In this document: positions 56,563 through 64,000 of the stretch, one piece after another | Layout of the letters: the number at the start of each line of letters is the position of its first letter | Numbering within the stretch: position 1 is the stretch's first letter | Assembly (NCBI GenBank): GCA_963802635.1 | Contig: CAWDJJ010000001.1 | Coordinates: forward strand, 62,001 to 126,000 | DNA length: 64,000 nucleotides | Direction: 5' to 3' | DNA from: CAVTLG01 sp963802635 | GTDB lineage: Bacteria > Chloroflexota > Ktedonobacteria > Ktedonobacterales > Ktedonobacteraceae | Program-made: the position numbers and the translations under genes | The notes under the pieces: generated by a model | The model's input: only the letters and a program-made list of their open reading frames with translations | What the model was told of the DNA's origin: nothing | The model's database searches: none

Positions 56563-57990
56563 ATGACACAAACGGAATACAGTGGACATATAGATTTTAG
56601 TATGCTCGACATCATTATTACGCTGGCGGAGGTTTTCCACGCGCAGCATAAACAATTGTATATGGTTGGGGGAACGGTACGTGATGTACTACTTCACCGT
56701 GGGCAAGTCAACGACTCGGATCTGGCAACCGATGCACGCCCGGATGAAATCAAACGCCTGGTTATGCCAACGAAGCCGCAGGCGATTGTGCTCGTTGGTG
56801 AACGTTTTGGTACGGTACGCTTGCATTATGCTAGCGGCATTGTAGAAATTACCACTTTTCGTAGTGAGCGCTACAATCTTGAGTCGCGTAAACCAGAGGT
56901 ATGCTTTGGCGATAGCCTGGAAGAAGATTTAGCTCGCCGTGATTTTACTATTAATGCGCTGGCCCGTGATCCGCTCAATGGGCATATTATTGATCTCTTT
57001 CATGGTCGGCAAGACCTCGAAAGTCATATATTGCGTGCAGTTGGCAATGAGCCAGATAAACGTTTTGATGAGGACCCGCTACGACTCTTGCGCGCTGTAC
57101 GCTTCGCTGCTCAGCTTGATTTCAGTATCGAACAGACGACCCTGCAAGCTATTATGCGCCAGGCCAGCCGACTACAGAAGATCAGCCGTGAACGTATTCG
57201 TGACGAGATGAATAAGCTATTGCTGTCCCACTATCCGTCAAAAGGGCTTAATCTACTCATCGAGCTTGGGTTAATGGAGTGGATTATGCCAGAAGTATTA
57301 GCATTGCGCGGTGTCTCGCAGCAGCCGCAGCCGCGTGGACCAGCTACAAAAGATGTCTATGCCCATGTGTTACGCGTTGTGGAGCGTTCATCACCCAGGC
57401 TAACTACGCGCTGGGCCGCACTTCTACATGATATTGCAAAGCCCCGTACGAAGAGCGTCGAGGACAACAAAGTTCATTTCTTTGGTCACGAGGATGTTGG
57501 GGCATACATGGCGCGCGATATACTCAAACGCTTGCACTTTGACCGTGATTTCATTGATAATGTTTCGCTGCTGGTCAAGTTACATATGCGCACGAATGCC
57601 TATGCCAGTGATTGGACGGATGGTGCTGTGCGGCAACTGATGCTGGATTGTGGTGATGCGCTCCTACCTGATCTGTTGGATCTGTCGCGCGCAGATATTA
57701 CCAGCTATCGTGTAGACAAAGTGAGCCGAGCGGTGGCTCGCGTGGCTGAACTGAGCGAACGTATACAACGGCTGCAAGAAGAAGCCGAGCGTGTCCCGCT
57801 GAAAAGTCCTCTCGATGGGAACGAGTTGATGCAGATGTTTGGACGTGGTCCGGGACCATGGCTCCGCCCTATTAAAGAGCATCTGCTGGGCCTGGTCATT
57901 GACGGCCAACTCTCGTCAGATGATAAAGTGGAGGCCGCAAAGATTGCCCGCAGCATACTGGACGCGCAAGAGCAGAAAACTGGGCGCTGA
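56563..57990 (+). CDS. cca: CCA-adding enzyme or poly(A) polymerase family nucleotidyltransferase with HD domain
   Basis: The product has 475 residues. The class II nucleotidyltransferase head is clear: YMVGGTVRDVLL, the metal-binding DSDLATDA, EDLARRDFTINALA and GRQDL. The RNA-binding middle (RFDEDPLRLLRAVRFAAQL) follows. The C-terminal part has an HD phosphohydrolase motif (RWAALLHDIAKPRT), as in many long bacterial CCA enzymes. It adds or repairs the CCA end of tRNAs; tRNA-Phe here lacks an encoded CCA. The CCA-adding and poly(A) activities cannot be told apart by eye. The ribosome site is weak. A leader with two hairpins precedes the start. Confidence 0.9.
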   Translation: MTQTEYSGHIDFSMLDIIITLAEVFHAQHKQLYMVGGTVRDVLLHRGQVNDSDLATDARPDEIKRLVMPTKPQAIVLVGERFGTVRLHYASGIVEITTFRSERYNLESRKPEVCFGDSLEEDLARRDFTINALARDPLNGHIIDLFHGRQDLESHILRAVGNEPDKRFDEDPLRLLRAVRFAAQLDFSIEQTTLQAIMRQASRLQKISRERIRDEMNKLLLSHYPSKGLNLLIELGLMEWIMPEVLALRGVSQQPQPRGPATKDVYAHVLRVVERSSPRLTTRWAALLHDIAKPRTKSVEDNKVHFFGHEDVGAYMARDILKRLHFDRDFIDNVSLLVKLHMRTNAYASDWTDGAVRQLMLDCGDALLPDLLDLSRADITSYRVDKVSRAVARVAELSERIQRLQEEAERVPLKSPLDGNELMQMFGRGPGPWLRPIKEHLLGLVIDGQLSSDDKVEAAKIARSILDAQEQKTGR

Positions 57991-58092
57991 GTGAAGCCAG
58001 AAGCGGTCACAAAACGACAGCATTGTACTGATTGAGATTACGGCAGTCTCTGATCATTAAGAGAAGGTCCACATGAAGAAAGAGGTTTTATT

Positions 58093-58593
58093 GTGGCGAA
58101 AGCGAACACATCGGGTAAGAAGCAACAACCCGTAGATCCCCGTGCAGTTGAGAGCGGCAATGAGTCTGTAGCCGTTCCCGCCTCGTCTACGCCAAATGCA
58201 ACAACGAATAGGAAAAGCGGTAAGAACAATAAACGGCAGATTGGCGGTACAGCGGTACCGGGCGCAAAATCAACTATACCGAAGCCCCCTCCCACAAGCA
58301 ATAATGCGCAGCAACAGCAGGCTGAGGGCTACAATCGTAGTATGCGCCGCCGCATGCAAAACCTGAACGGAGACGAGAACGAGCAGGCAAAAACTATGCA
58401 GAATAAGCGCCGTAAGCGTATTGAACGTCGTAAAGAACGCCTCGATGCGCGCCGGGCTGAAATCCGTCGTTCGCTCCCCAATGGCGGAAAAATCTCGCTT
58501 GGTCGAAGAAATATGTACTTCATTATAGGGGTAGTGGCGATCATTGTCGTGCTAATCCTCTTTGCGGTGCTGAGACAATTGCATTATATCTAA
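58093..58593 (+). CDS. Basic, tail-anchored small membrane protein
   Basis: The product has 166 residues from a GTG at 58093 behind GAAAGAGG. Residues 1-85 are Ser/Pro/Asn/Gln-rich and disordered. Residues 85-135 are very basic (RRRMQNLNG, NKRRKRIERRKERLDARR). One membrane helix (about 143-162, MYFIIGVVAIIVVLILFAVL) sits at the C-terminus with only a few residues after it. The basic part would face the cytoplasm and could bind RNA, DNA or lipids. No family is recognised. It lies 102 bases after cca and may be co-transcribed. Confidence 0.6.
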   Translation: MAKANTSGKKQQPVDPRAVESGNESVAVPASSTPNATTNRKSGKNNKRQIGGTAVPGAKSTIPKPPPTSNNAQQQQAEGYNRSMRRRMQNLNGDENEQAKTMQNKRRKRIERRKERLDARRAEIRRSLPNGGKISLGRRNMYFIIGVVAIIVVLILFAVLRQLHYI

Positions 58594-59378
58594 GCAAGTG
58601 ACCTCTCTTCTTATAGGAGATCGTGTAGGGACAAGTCCCTTGCGGTCAATACTGTTGAAATACCGAGAATGACACGACGGGAGCCAACATGACCGCAAGG
58701 GCACTGAGACGGACGCGATAAATCGGGTCCCTACAGCCTGATGCGATAAATCGCGCTTAATCTTACATCTATCTATTGAGAAGTTTAAAAGGCAAAAGAG
58801 GCAAAAAGAGGACGGAAAAAGGCTCTCCGTAATTCATTGCTGGAGAACAGTAGGGGTCCGATAATGCTCTTTCACTTTTAAATCTGGTATACATTGAGCA
58901 TTTTTATATCAGGTTAATTTGTTAAAACGCATTATCGCGTCCGTTTCTCCGTCCCCTTTCTGCCTCTTTTCCTTCAATGAGAATGATCTTCTTTTTTCTC
59001 TCTACTTCTCTTTCTTTCAATGGTATTGATTCCTTGCGATTGTCTAGGGTGGACCGCTACGAGGGTCAATATCTGCAATGCGAATATGCGATACTGCTGG
59101 TAGAGAGTTTTGACGATATACTGTATGCGGCAATTTATGGTGAACATTAAACTATATACTTCAATATCTCCTTGTGCTAAACTATAACCCACCGTTCGCT
59201 AGTTCCTTGTGAAGCCAACGCACAAGCCAGTCTATTCAAGCGAAATTGGCGAATACTCAACAATGGGATTCGCCTCCGCAAGCTGATTTAACAAAAAAAT
59301 GAGCGAACCGTGGGTATAAAAACGCAGTTCCTGATAGATCATTCCTTGTAGTAAAATCATTAGGAGGGAAAAGAAACG
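58594..59378. other. Repeat-rich intergenic region
   Basis: 785 bases with no convincing gene. CCCTTGCGGTCA near 58629 and TGACCGCAAGGG near 58690 form an inverted pair. 58708-58734 is the GCGATAAATCGG repeat. GCATTATCGCGTCCGT near 58928 is an inverted relative. AT-rich sequence before 59379 should hold the promoter of the zinc-finger gene. Confidence 0.5.
58708..58734 (+). repeat. Copy of the GCGATAAATCGG repeat, identical to 36529-36555 inverted
   Basis: 27 bases starting GACGGACGCGATAAATCGGG match exactly the reverse complement at 36529-36555. A shortened neighbour (GATGCGATAAATCGCGC) follows at about 58740. Confidence 0.85.
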
Positions 59379-59573
59379 GTGGGTCAAGCAAAAGAGCTTG
59401 CTATGAAGCAAGAAGCTGAAGAAGCAAATATCTGTTCATCATGTAATAAGAAAAATAAGAAGCTGAACATGTGTGAGTCCTGCCAACAACTCTATTGTAT
59501 AGATTGTTGGGACCCTGATAAAGCTGAGTCAGATGCATGTAATGCTTGCTGGAGGAATGCTATTGACGATTAA
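59379..59573 (+). CDS. Small zinc-finger protein
   Basis: The product has 64 residues from a GTG at 59379 behind GGAGGGAA. After a helical N-terminus (KELAMKQEAEEAN) the sequence carries four Cys pairs: CSSC, CESC, CIDC and CNAC with a conserved Trp after each of the last two. This cross-brace spacing resembles small treble-clef or B-box-like zinc fingers. Such proteins usually bind other proteins or nucleic acid. It stands alone and is followed by the terminator of the sedolisin gene on the opposite strand. Confidence 0.6.
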   Translation: MGQAKELAMKQEAEEANICSSCNKKNKKLNMCESCQQLYCIDCWDPDKAESDACNACWRNAIDD

Positions 59574-59679
59574 GCAAAAGGAAATTGGCGAGTGCTAGCG
59601 TCTGATTACTCACTCTCCTGATAAAAGGTGAATATTGCCATATAATCTGCACCTATTCTGCTTTCGTTTTCAGGAAGAG

Positions 59680-59728
59680 AGAAAAATAGTGGCATGCATT
59701 ACTCAATCTTTGGAGTAATGCATGCCAC
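59680..59728 (-). terminator. Rho-independent terminator of the sedolisin gene
   Basis: A perfect 16-base stem (59689-59704 with 59713-59728, GTGGCATGCATTACTC) and an 8-base loop. On the minus strand it is followed by TATTTTTCTC. It lies 43 bases after the stop codon of the minus-strand gene. Confidence 0.85.
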
Positions 59729-59770
59729 GTGTTCAGAACCGCCATGGGCGACAAGAATAGACCGCTATTC

Positions 59771-62700
59771 TTAGCCTCCCGTGTAGCCTAAGACAGCCGA
59801 AGCTCCTGTTGCGCCATTGTTGCTGTATATGAAGTACAGCGGGCGTTCAGCCACTACAGTACCATTGAGCGCCTGCACCGTTGCGGATACGTTGTAGTCG
59901 TGTGGTGAATAGGCCGCAGCCATGGGCACGACCAGACTATCCACATTGACCGTCGAACGGCTCTGTGCCGCCAATTTGAGCGTCTTCTGAACGACTGTAC
60001 CGTTGGCATAGAGCGTGACGACGACATTTACTGCAGACGTATTAGGATTTTGTAGCGTTATAAAATCGTAGAAGTTCGTCGCTGCGTAGCCTTCTGCAAA
60101 GCTATAGTTGGCCTGGCTGGATGGTCCAGCTTGACCTACAACATCCGTACCACCAACGATCTTCGTCAGATAGTGGAAGTACATCAAGCGTTCAGCGACA
60201 ATTGAAGCGGTTGGAGCCGTCACTTCAGCCGAGACATCACTGGTTGGTGTAATGCCCCCCACCGGATGGCTGTATGCATTGTTGACATCAAAGTAGTACT
60301 GGCTATGCGCGTTGACTTTTACAGCCACCGTCTGTTGTTGCCCATTGGAATATTCGAGCTTGACACTGGCGGTAGTGTCGCTACTGGTAAAGTTCGCCAA
60401 TATCAGGTATTCCTGGAAATCCGACGCGGTGTAGCCCTCAGCAAAGAGCCAGTCGCTGCCAGCGGAACCACCTAACGACGTAGCACCTACGGCACTGGCT
60501 GCGCCTGTTGTTACGCCACCTGCGGTGGAAATGTTGTCCTTAAAGTACATTGGGCGCTCAACGACTACGCCAGTATCAGAGATCACTTCGATGGCCGCCT
60601 GTGTGGTGACACCGGCATCGCTGGGTGTGGTGGTACCACGTTGCAAAGGTCCTACCGCTACCACTTTGCTACCTATCAGTGCTCCCTGGGCATAGTAGTT
60701 CACCGTCACATTGGCAGTCTGCGTTGTGCTCGGATTCAGGATCGTGATGTACGTTGCATAATATTGCGTACCGTTCTGGCGCTCATCGCCTTCCGCGAAG
60801 TAGAAGGTCTGCTGGCTGTCATTGGTAGCTCCAAAGACGTCGGTGCCACTGGGAACGAGGCCATTATCAAATTTGAAGTACATAGGACGCTCAACGACGA
60901 CAGGGATGCTCGATGTTACGATGGCTGAGACCGACACTACGGTCGCTGCAGTCGGGGAGACGCCGAGATCAGTGTTGACGTTGATGGTAGAACGAGCGTT
61001 AGCTGGTGCAGTATGGGTAATTATCTGCTCTGGTTGACCCTCGAACAGATATTGGACTTTGACAGTAGCAGGTTGTGTCGGGCTGGGATTGAGCACCGTC
61101 AGATATTCCTGGAAACTGCCACCTACCGCTCCCTCGGCGAAGTACCAGATGGTGTTGGCAGGCACATTGCGTGCTCCGGTACTGGTAGCTGCAAGGCTGA
61201 TCAGGTCATTCGCCAGATTCGCCGCGTTATAGCTGCCCAGTCCGGTTGCCATATCATAGCCTGTACCAGCCGTATATGTTGTGCCACCATTGATATTGTT
61301 ATTGCCGGTCTTTACGTCGTGGAACGCAGTGCTGTATTCTGAACTGTTCTGTGCAATCTGGTAGAGCATGGGATTTAAAAAGCCAAGATTGAAGTAGCCT
61401 TCGTTCGGCGACTTTTGATTGGCTAGCGCTGTCATGGCTGCCCACATTGGCGCTGCTGCTGAAGTTCCCTGTGCAAGAACCCAGCTAGCGGTACCGCCAG
61501 CAGTATCACAGCTAGCCGCCGCGACGGTGCAATAGGCCAGGTAACTTTGATTGCCGCCACCTGCGAAAAGCGAGACATCAGGAACTTCGCGGCAATTTGC
61601 TCCTGTGTTGCCTGTATTAGCCGCGCATGGAGTAGCAGAACTATTGCTACCTGGCACACCTGGAGCTTGTTGCCAGCTCGGTATGGTCCAGAGGCTACTG
61701 ATACCACCGCCACCAGCGGCTGGATAGAACCACGAAGAGGGAGGATTATTCCAGGCAGTTTCTGAGCTATAGCTGCTACCGTTTAATGTGAGAGTTGTAC
61801 CTCCTATACCTGTAACATAGGGTTGCGAGGCCGGGTCCTGCACACCAATCTGCGTCAGATTACCTGTGTTTGTTGGATAGCAAGCATCACTGCCTGCGTC
61901 GCCTGCAGCCGCGAAAATGCTCTGACCCTGTGCTGCTGCAACCAGTAGTAAGCTGTTCTCGGATTGTGCCGTGCCGGGCGAGAGGTTAGCTTCACAAACT
62001 CCCCAGCTAGTGCTCACAACAGGCACCGCGTCATTGACGATCTGTTCCCATACTAACAGACTGTCAGCAGCCGTATTCGGTGCTTCATATACTCTGATAC
62101 CCGCCAGGTGCGGAGCCGCGCTGGCAACTAATTCAATATCCAGGTTAGCTTCAATTGCTCCAGCATCCTGGGGTGGGGTAGTGGCTCCTTGTGGCACAAC
62201 GCGTGTAATCGGTACCGAGCTACCTCCACAGGCTGCCGTATAGGCGCTGATATCGCTACTCTTATAATCAGAAAATTCGATCAGGCCCACTGTTTGCCCT
62301 TCACCATAAAAGCCCTGATTGTACAGGCTCGTCAGGTTATAGCCACTGACAAGTTGTGATGGCGTATAGTAGAGCGTACTCGTGGTCTGACAATAATTTG
62401 TAGCCGTTGCCGCTGCAGGGACCGAGGCTGACTGCGACTTTGTTACAGTCTTGCTAACCGGCCTGCTAATCGGTGTGTGGGTCAGGTGGTTAGCTGTATC
62501 CAGACCGCTCACACTCTGAATAAAAGGCGCAAGTGCGGCAGGTACATTCAGATCGGTGGTGGGAGCGTAGAATGTTTCACCACTGGGAGAGCGGTAGTTG
62601 CTGATCTGCACGCCAAAGGCTTGCTCGGCCTCGCCTATTGTGCCTTGAAAACCGATCAGTACATGGTTGCTGAAGGTCTTTGTGGTACTAAATCCATACT

Positions 62701-63112
62701 GTTGCATATAGTCGATAACAGCTTGCTGGCTCGCGGGCAACGGACTATACGCCATGGTTAACTGTGCAGCAGTTAACGTGCGCTTCGTCGCGTCCTTAGC
62801 GCGGCTCACGCTCTTTACATAGTTGGCTAAGCCGTCCTGATTACGCAAACGTAGGCCAATTGTAACGTTAATAGATGTATCTGTGTTTGTTGATGTAGTG
62901 ATCTGACTCGTTTTGACAAGGGCCGGTAATTGTCCAGGCAACTTGACCATGTTGCTCGCATGCGCGCTAAATAGTGAGCTAAAGGGTGCGAAGCCCCAAA
63001 TAGAAACAATGACCAGCATAGTGAAACAACCGATTGTCACCAGAGAGATAGGTTTCATAAGTCGAGAAGAAGCATTGCTCTTATTACCTTCTCTGCGGCG
63101 AAATACATCCAT
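59771..63112 (-). CDS. Secreted S53 (sedolisin/kumamolisin) peptidase with FAEG-type C-terminal repeats
   Basis: The product has 1113 residues. A basic N-terminus and a hydrophobic segment (near 22-48) form a long signal or anchor. A pro-kumamolisin activation domain follows (about 75-210). The catalytic domain (about 250-640) has the Glu/Asp pair in GAIEANLDIELVASAAPH, the oxyanion Asp in FAAAGDAGSDAC, the nucleophile Ser in QGTSAAAPMW, and a calcium-site tail (YDMATGLGSYN). The last 470 residues are four Ig-like repeats, each with a YFAEG or LFAEG start and an ERPMYF end. The enzyme is an acid-active secreted protease. The repeats may bind the cell surface or polymers. A strong terminator follows. 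Confidence 0.93.
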   Translation of the reverse strand: MDVFRRREGNKSNASSRLMKPISLVTIGCFTMLVIVSIWGFAPFSSLFSAHASNMVKLPGQLPALVKTSQITTSTNTDTSINVTIGLRLRNQDGLANYVKSVSRAKDATKRTLTAAQLTMAYSPLPASQQAVIDYMQQYGFSTTKTFSNHVLIGFQGTIGEAEQAFGVQISNYRSPSGETFYAPTTDLNVPAALAPFIQSVSGLDTANHLTHTPISRPVSKTVTKSQSASVPAAATATNYCQTTSTLYYTPSQLVSGYNLTSLYNQGFYGEGQTVGLIEFSDYKSSDISAYTAACGGSSVPITRVVPQGATTPPQDAGAIEANLDIELVASAAPHLAGIRVYEAPNTAADSLLVWEQIVNDAVPVVSTSWGVCEANLSPGTAQSENSLLLVAAAQGQSIFAAAGDAGSDACYPTNTGNLTQIGVQDPASQPYVTGIGGTTLTLNGSSYSSETAWNNPPSSWFYPAAGGGGISSLWTIPSWQQAPGVPGSNSSATPCAANTGNTGANCREVPDVSLFAGGGNQSYLAYCTVAAASCDTAGGTASWVLAQGTSAAAPMWAAMTALANQKSPNEGYFNLGFLNPMLYQIAQNSSEYSTAFHDVKTGNNNINGGTTYTAGTGYDMATGLGSYNAANLANDLISLAATSTGARNVPANTIWYFAEGAVGGSFQEYLTVLNPSPTQPATVKVQYLFEGQPEQIITHTAPANARSTINVNTDLGVSPTAATVVSVSAIVTSSIPVVVERPMYFKFDNGLVPSGTDVFGATNDSQQTFYFAEGDERQNGTQYYATYITILNPSTTQTANVTVNYYAQGALIGSKVVAVGPLQRGTTTPSDAGVTTQAAIEVISDTGVVVERPMYFKDNISTAGGVTTGAASAVGATSLGGSAGSDWLFAEGYTASDFQEYLILANFTSSDTTASVKLEYSNGQQQTVAVKVNAHSQYYFDVNNAYSHPVGGITPTSDVSAEVTAPTASIVAERLMYFHYLTKIVGGTDVVGQAGPSSQANYSFAEGYAATNFYDFITLQNPNTSAVNVVVTLYANGTVVQKTLKLAAQSRSTVNVDSLVVPMAAAYSPHDYNVSATVQALNGTVVAERPLYFIYSNNGATGASAVLGYTGG

Positions 63113-63641
63113 ACGATTTCTTCCTCATTGAACCGATAGCAATACAATAAAAAAAGATTACATGGGTATATTTGTGCTAATGCTAGAAAGAGGAAATTTG
63201 CCCTCCGGGCAATTTTTCAATGTGAGATAGCTACCTACCTTTTCTAAGGATATGCAGCAAGTGGAGAAACAGAGCGGCATGCTATAATAATGTACCCATA
63301 TCTCTTCATTTTTCAAAGCTATTAGCCTCTACTGGTATAGTACAAAATAACGTTCAGCTTTCTATGAAGATCGATACAAACCAGGACCTATGTACCTGTT
63401 TGGATGCCCAAATAGTCTAATGGGTATCAGCAACCTTTCCTGGCTTCCCCTCATGGACGGAGAGCCTGCAGGGAGTAGCTTGTGTTTTCCCATCTCATGT
63501 GGTACACTTTTAAATGGAATTATATAGCTTATTTTGGCTTTTACTCCTGTAGTAGAGGCAGGAGTGGAGATAAATAGATAAAAAGAATGTTTTTATAGTT
63601 TGGGCTGCACATATGGTGTGGTTTAGGAGGTTGTTTATACC
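63113..63641. other. Divergent promoter region between the sedolisin gene and rnj
   Basis: It holds an extended -10 box for rnj at 63280 and a short TTGCCC/GGGCAA hairpin followed by T's near 63197-63217. The hairpin lies upstream of the sedolisin start and could act in its leader. No gene is seen. Confidence 0.45.
63280..63288 (+). promoter_or_regulatory. Extended -10 promoter of rnj, TGCTATAAT
   Basis: Consensus TATAAT with a TG at the extended position, 353 bases before the start codon. The long leader could carry RNase J autoregulation. Confidence 0.45.
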
Positions 63642-64000
63642 TTGACAGAAGAAAAAATTCGACTGATCCCGCTTGGTGGACTGGGAGAAGTTGGAAAGAA
63701 TATGATGGTCGTCGAGTATGGTGACGACATTATTATCGTGGATATCGGGGTGATGTTCCCCGATGAGGAAATGTTCGGCGTCGATCTGGTGATTCCTGAT
63801 ACGAGTTACCTCTCCGATAAGAAACAGCGCATACGCGGTATCCTGATTACGCATGGTCACGAAGATCATGTTGGTGGTCTTCCTTATGTTTTGCCAATGC
63901 TTGATTTTCCACCAATCTACGCAACACGCCTGACACAAGGTCTGATCAATGTCAAATTAAAAGAGCATAGGTTGCTTGATAAGGCGGTTGTCAACGTCAT
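63642..64000 (+). CDS. rnj: Ribonuclease J, 3' end outside the window
   Basis: The frame starts at a TTG at 63642, 11 bases after AGGAGG, and runs to the window edge (119 codons seen). The opening IRLIPLGGLGEVGKNMMVVE is the RNase J signature. The metallo-beta-lactamase motif HGHEDH is at residues 71-76 (THGHEDHVGGLPYVLP). RNase J is a zinc-dependent 5'-exo and endonuclease of mRNA decay and rRNA maturation. The full protein is about 550 residues, so about 430 are missing here. Confidence 0.95.
   Translation, partial: MTEEKIRLIPLGGLGEVGKNMMVVEYGDDIIIVDIGVMFPDEEMFGVDLVIPDTSYLSDKKQRIRGILITHGHEDHVGGLPYVLPMLDFPPIYATRLTQGLINVKLKEHRLLDKAVVNV

Overview
The window looks like chromosomal DNA from a large-genome Chloroflexota bacterium, most likely of the Ktedonobacteria type. 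This placement is inferred from gene style, not from a marker gene: many Ser/Thr kinases and pseudokinases, orphan winged-helix proteins, STAND-type ATPases, a sedolisin with FAEG-type C-terminal repeats, frequent TTG and GTG starts, and many dispersed palindromic repeats. Core genes present are ppk, cca, the 5' end of an RNase J gene, tRNA-Pro(CGG) and tRNA-Phe(GAA).

Layout. 0-8.3 kb: a coiled-coil protein cut by the left edge, a zinc-ribbon membrane protein, a small winged-helix protein, then a plus-strand run of pseudokinase, HAMP-type membrane protein and VirB8-like protein. 8.4-11.7 kb: a VirD4/VirB4-type DNA-pump ATPase and an acidic partner on the minus strand. 12-17.7 kb: a signalling block with two orphan winged-helix proteins, a kinase-TIR fusion, a second pseudokinase with a Pro-Thr stalk, and a lone receiver domain. 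18-19.5 kb: a RiPP locus with a precursor ending in eight Trp spaced exactly three residues apart, followed by a radical SAM/SPASM maturase. 19.6-26.7 kb: a very large beta-propeller/HEAT/STAND ATPase protein and a second STAND ATPase. 27-36 kb: envelope genes (CHAP hydrolase, Gfo/Idh oxidoreductase, FemAB transferase, GNAT, L,D-transpeptidase, M48 protease). 37-39 kb: two convergent TIR genes. 40-46 kb: GH57, HNH nuclease, FAD oxidoreductase, DJ-1/PfpI protein and the two tRNAs. 46.4-49.2 kb: an AT-rich restriction-modification pair. 49.6-54 kb: HTH regulator with methyltransferase, an Asn/His-rich secreted protein, and a Prim-Pol domain protein. 54-64 kb: ppk, cca, small proteins, the sedolisin, and rnj running off the right edge.

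A notable pattern is the density of broken reading frames between about 8.5 and 31.1 kb. Seven genes read as single proteins only if one base is added or removed, and an eighth is possible. Three of the breaks fall in runs of five A or T. None is seen from 32 to 64 kb. I annotate these genes as single loci and flag the break. Sequencing error is the simplest explanation, but recent decay cannot be excluded from one sequence.

The most interesting system is the Trp-X-X repeat peptide with its radical SAM/SPASM enzyme at 18.0-19.5 kb, a candidate multi-cyclophane RiPP. The kinase-TIR fusion, the two pseudokinases and the propeller ATPase come next. A family of palindromic repeats that supplies the stop codon of two unrelated genes is also worth checking.
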